This document shows, piece after piece, positions 45,501 to 54,179 of a stretch of DNA of 60,000 nt (the stretch's first letter is position 1; each line of letters opens with the position of its first letter). The notes under the pieces were generated by a model. The model ran no database searches. It had not been told where the DNA came from and worked only from the letters and a program-made list of their open reading frames with translations. Made by a program: the position numbers and the translations under genes. Source of the DNA: Nematostella vectensis (taxonomy: Eukaryota; Cnidaria; Anthozoa; Actiniaria; Edwardsiidae); NCBI RefSeq assembly GCF_932526225.1, contig NC_064044.1, positions 11,858,084 to 11,918,083 on the forward strand, written 5' to 3'.

Positions 45501-48500
45501 ATACCAACCTGTGCGGGCTCTAAAAGATGTGGAACCTCGTGTTTAAGAACTGATTGTGATAAATTTCTGATTATTGATCAGTGTTATGATGCTTTCTTGA
45601 TACCTGTGGCTATTTGTTACTTAGATGATGATGGGTAGTGAACATCGCATCGCTCTTAGTTCCATCTCGTATATCGGTCTGATTCTCTCTTTACTTGGAG
45701 AGGCCATAACAGTGGCGGCTTATCTTTCATTTCTGTAAGTATGAAATATCTGAAGAACGAGCGGAAGAGATACAACAATAAAGTCAAAGAAAACCACATA
45801 GATGGTGGAACCGACAAACGGTGCAAGGGATGTTTTGATTGGAGGCTTGCACAGCCCAAACAATGATTTTATTTCTAAAAAAATATATAATAAAATATAA
45901 AGTTGCTAGGTAAAAAGTTAGAGAAAGAAGCCTTGAGGGTTTATGCCAACCATAATCTTAAGAGACGGACCATTAGTAAAGTATTTTTTCTTGTCTCCAA
46001 GACATGCATTATTTTTTTCGCCGTTGTATGCATTCTTTTTCTGTCTGGTTGTTCCAGGCTTTTTATCGTGTATGAATATTTTCTTTGTTACTTGCTTGCT
46101 CACATTGTATTTTCGTGGTTTCACAGCAATGTTCGTAAAGACAGGATTCAGATCCGGTTAAACCTGATTGTGAACCTGATGTTGGCGCAAATTGTGCTGA
46201 TAGCAGGACTGAACGTTACGGGTCACAAGGTGCGTTTCTCACTAGGCTCAGACTCTAGAGAGGAGTCACGGGTCACGTGTACGTTTTCACAGGACAAATA
46301 TCAGTAGATACCGTCCAGCTAAAGTGATATCTGTCCTGTGAATATTTTTTTGCAGACAGAACTAGTTTTCATACCAGAAAAATAATCGGAAACAACCTTC
46401 TAAAGAGGTTGACAACACTGAAATACAGATTAAATACGAAACTTGGTAGCCGAAGAAAACACAACAAAGTCAACTAAATACGCCGTAAACGTAAATAGTA
46501 GTTGTTTGTGGATGGGTTTTTGTTTGTCATTGTTTCATATTAAATAAATTACTTGCGTTGTTGTCTGTCTAGTCCATCTGTAAAGCTGATATCTTGTTGT
46601 GTTTTTTCCATCTGTAATGCTAATACTTTGTTGTCTTTCTAGTCCATCTGTAAAGCTGATACTGGTTGTGTTTCTTCCATCTGTAATGCTAATGCGTTGT
46701 TGTCTTTCTAGTCCATCTGTAAAGCTGATATCTTGTTGCGTTTCTTTCATCTGTAATGCTAATGCGTTGTTGTCTTTCTAGTCCATCTGTAAAGCTGATA
46801 TCTTGCTGTGTTTCTTCAATCTGTAATGCTAATACCTTGTTGTTTTTCTAGTCCATCTGTAAAGCTGATATCTTGTTGCGTTTCTTTCATCTGTAAAGCT
46901 GATATCTTGTTGTGTTTCTTCCATCTGTAATGCTAATACCTTGTTGTCTTTCTAGTCCATCTGTAAAGCTGATATCTTGCTGTGTTTCTTCCATCTGTAA
47001 TGCTAATACCTTGTTGTTTTTCTAGTCCATCTGTAAAGCTGATATCTTGTTGCGTTTCTTTCATCTGTAAAGCTGATATCTTGTTGTGTTCCTAGACACT
47101 ATGTCTTGTGGTTGTCGCGCTTGTGCAGTTCACCTACACGGCATCCTTCTGTTGGATGCTGGTGGAGGGTTGCTATCTCTACCGAGTGATCGTCAAAGTC
47201 TTCAATTACCATATTGATATGCGCTACTGTTACGCGATTTCTTACGGTGAGTTGCGATTCAAGACGGGACCAGGGGGGGGGGTATCATCTCGAAGGGGGG
47301 CACGATCATATTAAACAACTTGCGGGTGAATATGAGCTTGTATAATTTCAAGTCAAACCTCTTTATCCGCCCCTTTGATACGAGTGAATTATCATACTGC
47401 TAATCATATAATTGGTACTTATAACCATGTTGTAGGTGATATCTAAGGTGAAACATTGATCAAAACATTTATTAGCATTTATGATATTTCGCTGCACAAA
47501 AATGGTTTACCTTCGAGCTTTCCGTCATCCTCTAAGCGCCCTCCAGTTTTAATTTTCTGTGCACCCTGCTTGTCAATTTTCCACCATCTTCTGTGCGCCT
47601 ATCCTTCATTTCGTAATACGCCTTGCACGTTCTTCTTTTCAGTTGCTACTATCCCTTGTGCTCCCATCAAGCTCAAACTCCCATTACTCAAATTCTTGTT
47701 GCCTTCGACATTGTGCGCCCGGGTTGTCCACCATTTTATATGTAAATCCGGTAATTCTGGTTATTTTGTTAATGGTGCAGATTCGAGACACCTTTCAGAC
47801 TTGAATGTTTCTCAAGAGAGACCCAAAAGTAGAATTTCTGGGTATAATGCAAATGTTACTTAAGTCACGCAAAAAATTATTGAATATTTATAGGAAACTT
47901 TTCCTTACCAATATGGCATTCCGAAAAAACTGGGAGTTCTAACACATTTACTGTAAGACAAAAGTACCAAGTCGAGGCTGTCTTCGAGTTCTAACACATC
48001 GAACCGAGCTATTCCTTACTAAAATAGCATTTAATTAAGCCCTTGAAATGCTTTTAAGGTTTTCCTACGCTGATGGTCGTTGCTGCTTTGTTGTACGCTT
48101 ACTTGCTAACAGGCGAAATACAGGGATACGTCAGCACCAATGTGTAAGTTTGACTTTAACTAAGGCCGACCTCTGATCCTGAACACAACTCTGGGCTTGT
48201 AAACAGGGGGACGCAGGCGGGGGAGGGTAATCATGTCTTATTGATAACCATCCTTTTTCGTGTGATATGATACGCATTTGATATATTACTGCTAGTCCCC
48301 CACTTGTTGGTTATTATGAGGTTTGGGGTTGAAATATTTGCCTTTTTTTAAGTTGCAACAATGTGATTCATTCTAACCAGACTTTTTGTTGCAGTTGTTG
48401 GATGAATTACGATAATCATGTTATCTGGATGTTCGCGGGACCAGTAATTTTTATCGCAACGGTACGAGGAACTAGAGAATGAATGAGTTTGCGTGGAGAT

Positions 48501-50339
48501 TTAATTTTAGGTGTTCAAATCGCTTTTGAGTTCTGACTGCAGTAACGCTGCAAAAACTATTGTTACTGCATACATTATCGCCAAGTCACGAAGAATTACC
48601 GACAGAAAACTTGTTTAGATCCCCCGCGCACCAACCGCCGGAGTAGAGCGATTTCTGATTGGCTGTCGTCTGGTTTATAATCATATTTGCAGGGTACATG
48701 GAGCTATTGACCAATCGCGCGGCTCGTTCCATTTGAACCAGACGACAGCCAATCAGATATCGCTTCACTCCGGCGGTTGGTGCGCGGGGGGTCTAAACAA
48801 GCTTTCTGTCGGTAATTCGCAGACGGTAATAATGGAACTATTTCCGGCTGCACGCAGGCTACCCAAACGACCAGCTAATTAAACTGCATTTTATGGATGG
48901 TTTAATTACGAATTTCACTATGCCCGATTTTTTTATTCTAAGCTCAAACGAATTCTCACTGGATGCGCTCGCACTGTATTCATGAGTCTCTAGTCAGCGT
49001 TGTTCATCGGTCATGGTAAAATTTGAAACTTGACCATCAATCATAGCGTTCAAGCGAGCAACTAATCAGACGGTCCTTATCGGTTGATGCATGCTGCCGA
49101 TATATATCCACCAACAGGTCAACATGTTGGTATTGGGATGTGTTGTCAAGGAGATGATCCTTCTGCCAACAGTCGATCCCGAAAACTCAAGGACTTCCGA
49201 GAATATCAGGTAAGCGGTCTTTACAGAATTTCCGGGCAGCCGGGCTTTAGCAAGTTCATATGCATAATTTATTCTTTAGCCCTTATTTTTATCACGTGGT
49301 TATTGGTTGTTCTTTTTCAGTTCTAGTGCGCGTGCTTTAAACCATACTGTACAAAAGATGACAGATTTGCTTGATAATTTTCTTAGCATTCGCGAAAATG
49401 TGACAGTTCGCCGGCAAAGAGCCCTCATTTCAAAACAAAAAAGATGGTATAATCGCGCGGTCTGAAACTAGTACTCAGCACTAGCACGCCCATGTTGATG
49501 TCACGTGATAATTAAAGTCTTAGTTTCAAGTCGAGTGCGCGCGCTATTGTTGTTCTGATGCCCTTGCTCGACACCACGTGATAATTAAAGTCTTGTTTCA
49601 GGTCAAGTGCGCGCCCTTTTAATGCCCTAATGCCCTTGTTGTTGTCACGTGGTAATTAATGTCTTGCTTTCAGGTCGAGTGCACGCGCTATTGTTGTCCT
49701 AACGCCCTTGCTCGGCATTACGTGGCTATTTGGGCTTCTTAGTCTCAGCGGAATTGGGGTGGTCGGGGATTACATTTTCACCATACTCAATTCAAGTCAG
49801 GTATGTCCAACATCCCAACAATAACTTTATGACCATGATGGTTGTTGTAGCGTTAGCTCAGCTTTCTTTCAATCATATTTCAGGGCTTCATGATTTTCAT
49901 ATTCCACTGCGTCCGCAACTCAGAGGTGAGTTAAAATAAAATGATTGATGACTGAAAAAAGACAGGATAGTCAGACAGTATAGATTTTGAATACGTTTTT
50001 AACTAAAATATTGAGATAGATGAATTTGAAACATGAGATAGATAAAGACTGAAATATTTTCTCCAGTTAAAGGCGGCCTTCAATCTAAGGGTCTACCAGC
50101 TCGAATCAAGTAACCTTCACGTCAATTTGAGATCCCCCACCCCCTCCCCTGCCATTCTCACGCACATGCGCTGTGGAAATCAGGGGTCGTCTACTGATGT
50201 CGACCAGGGAGTAACGAAAGTCATTACGCGTGACAGTAGTTGCGTGACGAACACAAACTTGCGTGACGGTCATCACGTGACCAAGTCTTTGGGGGAAATA
50301 ACGGCTGACATCAATCAAGTAATGCCAGAAGTGTCTTAA
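39116..50339 (+). CDS. Adhesion GPCR with C-type lectin domain, 17 exons, complete
   Basis: Seven-helix receptor predicted to bind an extracellular ligand and signal through a tethered agonist. Exons: 39116-39548, 40329-40519, 40938-40997, 41180-41369, 41747-41822, 43588-43684, 44920-44966, 45051-45177, 45625-45734, 46127-46229, 47096-47246, 48059-48143, 48395-48461, 49118-49209, 49674-49800, 49884-49925, 50067-50339 (about 756 aa). All introns are GT-AG with matching phases. Order: signal peptide (1-24), C-type lectin domain (about 28-137), Ser/Thr stalk (145-208), GAIN (209-407) with GPS motif CQFWNFS...WSD..C and cleavage HL/T at 394/395, then TM1-TM7. Family B2 hallmarks: [11 protein letters not shown] before TM2, EGCYLY in TM3, [14 protein letters not shown] in TM6, [13 protein letters not shown] after TM7. 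The ATG at 39116 opens directly into a hydrophobic signal sequence. An antisense ORF and several mobile elements lie in its introns. Confidence 0.93.
39694..39947 (+). mobile_element. MITE family A, 246-bp copy in adhesion GPCR intron 1
   Basis: TTAA/AGCCGCATTGTCACCAG on the left and CTGGTGACAATGCGGCT/TTAA on the right; nearly the same as 29025-29278. Confidence 0.88.
40329..40519 (+). CDS. Adhesion GPCR exon 2: Ser/Thr-rich stalk
   Basis: About 63 residues such as [19 protein letters not shown] and [17 protein letters not shown]; mucin-like and probably O-glycosylated (inference). Acceptor TTGTCATAG, donor GTAATG; enters in phase 1, leaves in phase 0. Confidence 0.75.
40730..40801 (-). pseudogene. 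tRNA-like sequence (tRNA pseudogene or SINE head)
   Basis: The minus strand has an A-box-like TGGCCTAGTGTATTAGCGCG and a perfect B box GGTTCGAATCC with a T-arm stem, so pol III promoter elements are present. The acceptor stem has at least two mismatches, and no clear anticodon stem forms, so it is probably not a functional tRNA. Confidence 0.5.
40938..40997 (+). CDS. Adhesion GPCR exon 3: start of GAIN region
   Basis: Twenty codons, [20 protein letters not shown], with a glycosylation sequon NLT. Acceptor AATTCCTAG, donor GTAATG. It is short and divergent; supported by phase 0 at both ends and its position. Confidence 0.6.
41180..41369 (+). CDS. Adhesion GPCR exon 4: GAIN subdomain A
   Basis: Helical segment with [20 protein letters not shown] and [19 protein letters not shown], typical of GAIN. 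Acceptor TTCACGACAG, donor GTACGA; ends in phase 1. Confidence 0.85.
41747..41822 (+). CDS. Adhesion GPCR exon 5: GAIN subdomain B strands
   Basis: Encodes [20 protein letters not shown]. Acceptor GCCTTGTAG, donor GTGAGT; 76 nt, phase 1 to 2. Confidence 0.78.
42030..42115 (+). repeat. Dispersed GGGGCACGATACAGAAACAT repeat, copy 1
   Basis: GGCACGATACAGAAACAT and GCCACGCCCC recur at 44546-44655 and 58609-58735. Confidence 0.55.
42273..42629 (-). CDS. 118-aa ORF nested antisense in adhesion GPCR intron 5
   Basis: Starts [20 protein letters not shown] and later has [17 protein letters not shown] and [16 protein letters not shown] recognise no family. Its composition is protein-like (Lys-rich start, several Cys and Trp), and its 3' half is homologous to 52590-52730, where the frame is broken. 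It may be a small gene, a retrocopy or a transposon-borne ORF. Confidence 0.35.
   Translation of the reverse strand: MIMELQEAAKKIKHKQVANEVKKCRGKKVCCELARELPTKYGCYLKKAFTDDMGHGDSFSSYEEYVVVLGVWYRGNLVSFQGPSQLTKDGHSNCFSFWLQVIKFTKPLWYAHLKNYKN
43588..43684 (+). CDS. Adhesion GPCR exon 6: GAIN strands before GPS
   Basis: Encodes [20 protein letters not shown] then [12 protein letters not shown], which matches the REPV..TF.HL block just before the GPS in adhesion GPCRs. Acceptor CTGTTGACAG, donor GTGGGA. Confidence 0.92.
44546..44655 (+). repeat. Dispersed GGGGCACGATACAGAAACAT repeat, copy 2
   Basis: Begins CCTCGAATTATTGAAGGGGC and contains CAGCCACGCCCCTACTGG. It lies 265 bp upstream of the first GPS exon. 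Confidence 0.65.
44920..44966 (+). CDS. Adhesion GPCR exon 7: first half of GPS
   Basis: Encodes [16 protein letters not shown], holding the first GPS cysteine and W. Acceptor GTTATTTTCAG, donor GTAAGT; 47 nt. Confidence 0.92.
45051..45177 (+). CDS. Adhesion GPCR exon 8: GPS cleavage site and Stachel
   Basis: Encodes [15 protein letters not shown] and [18 protein letters not shown]. The HL/T tripeptide and conserved cysteines predict autoproteolysis; TNFAVLM is the tethered agonist. Acceptor TCTGTGCTAG, donor GTAAGA. Confidence 0.95.
45625..45734 (+). CDS. Adhesion GPCR exon 9: TM1
   Basis: Encodes [20 protein letters not shown] then [11 protein letters not shown]. Acceptor GTTACTTAG, donor GTAAGT; phase 0 to 2. 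Confidence 0.93.
46127..46229 (+). CDS. Adhesion GPCR exon 10: ICL1 and TM2
   Basis: Encodes [20 protein letters not shown] then [14 protein letters not shown]. Acceptor GTTTCACAG, donor GTGCGT. Confidence 0.95.
46563..47095 (+). repeat. Tandem array of 3' splice-site-like modules
   Basis: A 70-bp unit made of two related halves of about 35 bp: CCATCTGTAAAGCTGATATC TTGTTGTG and CCATCTGTAATGCTAATACC TTGTTGTC. The second half ends TTTCTAG. CTAGTCCATC occurs seven times (about 46570, 46640, 46710, 46780, 46850, 46955, 47025) and the true TM3 acceptor at 47095 is the next in register. Confidence 0.92.
47096..47246 (+). CDS. Adhesion GPCR exon 11: TM3
   Basis: Encodes [20 protein letters not shown] then [17 protein letters not shown] is the family's TM3 signature. 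Its acceptor TGTGTTCCTAG is the last unit of a tandem array of 3' splice-site-like modules. Confidence 0.96.
48059..48143 (+). CDS. Adhesion GPCR exon 12: TM4
   Basis: Encodes [20 protein letters not shown] then IQGYVSTN. Acceptor GCTTTTAAG, donor GTAAGT; phase 1 to 2. Confidence 0.92.
48395..48461 (+). CDS. Adhesion GPCR exon 13: ECL2 and start of TM5
   Basis: Encodes [22 protein letters not shown] in ECL2 and the W.F.GP motif are characteristic. Acceptor TTGTTGCAG, donor GTACGA. Confidence 0.95.
48593..48818. mobile_element. 226-bp foldback element in adhesion GPCR intron 13
   Basis: Arms of about 84 bp start GAATTACCGACAG on the left and end CTGTCGGTAATTC on the right, with GATTGGCTGTCGTCTGG near the centre. 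No clear target duplication. Confidence 0.85.
49118..49209 (+). CDS. Adhesion GPCR exon 14: end of TM5 and ICL3
   Basis: Encodes [20 protein letters not shown] then [10 protein letters not shown]. Acceptor CCACCAACAG has a weak pyrimidine tract; donor GTAAGC. Phase 0 to 2. Confidence 0.85.
49288..49724 (+). repeat. Tandem copies of the TM6 exon start and its acceptor
   Basis: CACGTG begins at 49502, 49575 and 49646, and a related CGTGG lies at 49721, giving a period near 73 bp. Each unit holds a T-rich tract, CAG or CAAG, then a GTC[AG]AGTGC[GA]CGC exon-like start. A more diverged copy lies near 49288-49339. Confidence 0.85.
49337..49487 (+). repeat. Dispersed repeat shared with KCNQ intron (2723-2925)
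   Basis: Carries AAACCATACTGTACAAAAGA, TTTTCTTAGCATTCGC and ATTTCAAAACAAAAA in the same order as in the KCNQ copy. Confidence 0.65.
49674..49800 (+). CDS. Adhesion GPCR exon 15: TM6
   Basis: Encodes [20 protein letters not shown] then [31 protein letters not shown] is the TM6 hallmark. Its first 47 nt and its acceptor belong to a tandemly repeated segment. Confidence 0.96.
49884..49925 (+). CDS. Adhesion GPCR exon 16: TM7 end
   Basis: Fourteen codons, [14 protein letters not shown]; matches the GF.IF.FHC..N end of TM7. Acceptor ATATTTCAG, donor GTGAGT. Confidence 0.95.
50067..50339 (+). CDS. Adhesion GPCR exon 17: cytoplasmic tail
   Basis: Starts [11 protein letters not shown], continuing the conserved juxtamembrane helix, then about 80 low-conservation residues to TAA at 50337. 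The DNA iterates CGTGAC, so part of the tail may derive from a repeat. No PDZ ligand is visible. Confidence 0.8.
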   Translation, partial: LKAAFNLRVYQLESSNLHVNLRSPTPSPAILTHMRCGNQGSSTDVDQGVTKVITRDSSCVTNTNLRDGHHVTKSLGEITADINQVMPEVS

Positions 50340-52258
50340 ACAGGGATATATCTAGCGTGACAATAACTGCGTGACAAAGCAGTTAACGTTAACTTAAACC
50401 ATAAGAAAAACATAAAAGATACAAAATGATTACCATCGTCAGAAGAAAAATGGTACATGAGTCTAGGTGCCAACTAGCCTGCGTGCTGGCGATTATGTTG
50501 AGTTTCAGAGCAGTCAGTTCTCGTTGGTAGTTTTTTAGCTTTTTGAATGCGCGAGAGAGAGCTAGGGCTTGTATGAGGGGCGCCTGGAATAACCGCCTGC
50601 AATCGTAGATATATTTTGCAAAAAGAAATGTGATAACAAAGTGAAATCTCGTAAATTTATTTGGCTTTTTGTTAGCGAATTGAGCATTTCTTTTTAAAAA
50701 ATACGAAATTGCTTCAAACTCAATCTAGGGCTCTCTAGAACAAGCGCCAATCGCTTGAAACCAAGAGAATGTTCAAACGCAGTCGCGCTCTCTTAAAAAT
50801 GCACAAACTGCTTCAAAATCAGACAAGCGCTCTATAAAACAAGCACAAATAATTAGCGCATTTTTCTTTATCTTACATGTTGTCAATTTTAAGATAAAGG
50901 GCCCGTCATAGATACTCAGACAATGCGCATGCACAACCCACATGGAAGTTTTTCTTGCAGAAACGTGCGTATAAATATATTTCGGCTTTACTGCTTATTA
51001 GAGGTCACTGGTCAACAAAGGGCGTTTTATACTTCCTAAAACCGGAAGTTACCACTCCGGAAGTATAGGGTTAGGAAAACTCGAAAAACCGACCGATTCA
51101 CGCAGTTGCAAGTATTAAGTTCGAGTAAGTGTGCTCTACTTTATGGCTAAAGATGATACCACGGCCCAACGTCCCTATGGTTCTTTCACGTTCAAGTTGT
51201 TCATCGCTGTAAATTTTCAGGTGAATATTTTTAATTTTGGCCCATCAAAACATGATATCAAGTACCAGGCCTGTAGTCCGGGGTGTCTGGAAGTTCCGTT
51301 CTAATTAAAGTAAGTACCACTTCGAGGAAGGACGGGCTACCACGGCCGCTGGTTAGCTTTATGGGTAAACGAAACCCCCCCTCCCCCCCTACTCAAAATC
51401 CTGGCTACGGGCCTGAGTACAGGAGCAAAACAGGAACGAAAGAGCGGTAACCTGGTAACAAGCTCCTGTAACTAGTCACCACGTGAACTAAATGTAAATC
51501 ACATCTATAGAAAAAGCGCAGGAACTGTCTTTATTATGTGTTCTTGAAACGCATGTGACTAGACAGTAGAAATAGAAAAAAATGTGGGAATCTGTTGCGT
51601 AATATGAATATAGCCTTCTCTAGGAAGATGCGGACGAGGTGTCCAGTAATATGACAGATACTTCTGGTTCTGGAGTCTACAAGACTTGTCGATTAACGTA
51701 ACAAGGAAAACAAGGGGGATATTAAAAGGAAATGTGGCTTTTATCGACAAAAAAAAAAATAGAACTTGGCGGAGGCTAGAGTATTAGGTTCTAAACTTGT
51801 AAATTAATAAAATAAAGAGTATTTTCAAAACTGATCAAACTGACATAATACGGGTCAAACTGACATAATACGGGTCAAACTGACATACATATTTGCTTCG
51901 CTTGAGTGTGTCGTTATATCGGGATATATTTTACAGGATCAAAATGGTGATCGTTTTACCGAGAATATCGTTATTAGTATTTTTTGGATTGTTTTCGTTG
52001 ACAATCAGTTAAATTTGCGGTTTTTTTCCAGTTTATTTTGCTGTTGTTGGCGATATCTATTGAAAAACTCATTAAGGTCACTTTAACGAAGACAGTTCAA
52101 ATCTGAGATTTCGATGCGGCTAGGTTTGAGAGGGCTGTATCTTTAAGACGGTACGTCTTAACGAGTTAAATATACTTTTTATGTACGTTCCTCTTCATTT
52201 ACTTTCTGCAGCTGAAAAAAAAGATCACGCATCTGGGATTGCAGACGGATGTGACCGC
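50340..52258. other. 3' flank of adhesion GPCR, no gene seen
   Basis: Probable 3' UTR and intergenic DNA. Includes a short 20-bp tandem (CAAACTGACATAATACGGGT) at 51837-51895 and an AATAAA at about 51811. Confidence 0.5.
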
Positions 52259-52544
52259 TTGTTTCTAGGATTGTTTCTAGGATTGTTTCTAGGATTGTTT
52301 CTAGGATTGTTTCTAGGATTGTTTCTAGGATTGTTTCTAGGATTGTTTCTAGGATTGTTTCTAGGATTGTTTCTAGGATTGTTTCTAGGATTGTTTCTAG
52401 GATTGTTTCTAGGATTGTTTCTAGGATTGTTTCTAGGATTGTTTCTAGGATTGTTTCTAGGATTGTTTCTAGGATTGTTTCTAGGATTGTTTCTAGGATT
52501 GTTTCTAGGATTGTTTCTAGGATTGTTTCTAGGATTGTTTCTAG
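52259..52544. repeat. 12-bp satellite, about 24 essentially perfect copies
   Basis: Unit GGATTGTTTCTA. All copies look identical except at the final edge, so it expanded recently or is kept homogeneous. Period 12 leaves open frames on both strands, which are artefacts. Confidence 0.98.
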
Positions 52545-52589
52545 CATTGTCTGAATAGTGTGCTAGCGATGGAGCCACATATAAAGAAA

Positions 52590-52730
52590 CCGTTGTCGGG
52601 GATCTGGTACCGAGGAAAGTTTCTTTTCAGAGGCTTTCTCCATTAACTAAAGATGGTCACAGTCACTGTTTTTATCTTCTGAATACAATTCACAAAGTTT
52701 GCGAAGCATCTGCGGCACGGCAGCCCTTAA
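52590..52730 (+). pseudogene. Decayed copy of the 42.3 kb antisense ORF
   Basis: GGTACCGAGGAAA, TTAACTAAAGATGGTCACAG and AAAGTTTGCGAAGC match the complement of 42300-42425. A 4-bp deletion relative to that copy and in-frame stops break the reading frame. Confidence 0.6.
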
Positions 52731-52734
52731 ATGA

Positions 52735-53845
52735 CAAGAATCGTGCAGGTTTTCCAAATAAAGAATATATTAGTTTTCTTATTTGGAAGAGACCGCGTCT
52801 GGGAAAAACGACAATTTTGGGCTAAATTTTCTTGATATGCGCCCTTGAAACAAATGTTGTGCTAAAATTGTGTAATTTTCCATTTTAGACGACCGCTTAT
52901 TATTAAGGTAGGCCATCCATTAGATACTTAACAAACAATCGCTGAGGATTTTCGTTGAGTATATTCCTAGCGGGGGCGCCATCCATTATCCCGGAATATC
53001 CGCGGGCTATAGGGTTAATTAAATTTGTATAAGAACCATTTTTATAAGAACTCAGAGAACGCCCGAAATTTCACCAAATTCTATGAACATGTCGAGGCTC
53101 AGACTGTAACAAGATATTGTTTTGTTAGTGTGATGTGTTGCAAAGCGAAGTGTGGTGATGCTAGTGTGATTTGTTGCATAATGCAGAAGTATGTTGTGTT
53201 CATGAAATAACAACCATAAGTGTCATTAGTATTGTTCATGTGTCGTAATACTTATACAATAATATATGGTTCCTCAGAATTTCTTGCTATGAAGCAACCG
53301 TCAGGCTCTGGTGTTACCTAACAGTTCAACTCCCTTGATAATTCGTTGCATTTTATCGATTTATGTTAAAAGGGTGTCCATCAACCACTCCTTTGTTATT
53401 GTTTATCATTGAAAATACAAAAGTTTCTTTGCAAGGAAACTTCAAAATAACAATCTGCGGATGATGATACGTTATTGACGACGTTTTGACGATCTTGGTG
53501 ACAAGCTTAAATTAGCCGATGGCAATGGGTGCTTTGTGTTTAGCAGGAGCATAATATGGCGGCGTGATTGGCCTTCTTTAAAGGGCGTATGCCATGAGTT
53601 TTTCGTGGGCCATGATCTATTCTGCTATCCGCCATAGATGAAAAAACGGAAGCCAGCCTGAAAAATCCCGCATATGAATCGTTTTGGTTCTCTCGGCCTG
53701 ATATATTAAAGTGCTTATGTTTCCGACCTGGCGTAGCCCAAGGGAAACTTTAAGTTTAATACCCCACCCAAAAGATGTGAAACGCAGCCCCTATAAGCTT
53801 CACACGCACAGCGTCGTTTTTTTGACCGCGTCTGGGCTAACGTCA
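52735..53845. other. Intergenic, nothing recognised
   Basis: AT-rich without supported genes or clear repeats. Confidence 0.45.
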
Positions 53846-53847
53846 CT

Positions 53848-54143
53848 TAAGTGCGGCGTACACGGAGAGGAAAATTTCACGCGTGCTCTTGCTCACTGGC
53901 TCGCGAGGCCAAAAACTCACAGTGTGCAGACGTCAATCGAAAAACAGGCGAGCAAACTACTCACGTCCTCCGCAGACGTTGCAACTTTCGTCGCGCGACT
54001 CCAAATTTTCAAGCAGGGAAGAATTTCGGCTTTGCTCGCGAGACGTGAGTTCGCTCGATCGACGCCCGAAAACAATGAGTTATTGGCCTTGCGAAAAATG
54101 CACGCGTGAAATTTTCCTTACCGTGTGCGCCCGGCTTTACAGG
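53848..54143. mobile_element. About 296-bp MITE with inverted ends
   Basis: Left end runs TAAGTGCGGCGTACACGG then GGAAAATTTCACGCGTG; the right end is its imperfect complement (CACGCGTGAAATTTTCC, CCGTGTGCGCCCGGCTTTA). Interior GC-richer than its flanks, giving spurious open frames. Confidence 0.7.
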
Positions 54144-54179
54144 GTATTGATCGCTCGCTGGGAGGGGCAAAAGGAAGGA

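Noticed and set aside
45903-46307. 134-codon hydrophobic frame before and across the TM2 exon
   Set aside because: Its 3' end is the real TM2 exon read through; the upstream hydrophobic part is intronic T-rich DNA before a good acceptor at 46126.
52179-52578. Frames encoding LGLF, ETIL or RNNP repeats
   Set aside because: Translation of the 12-bp satellite in three frames; no flanking coding signal.
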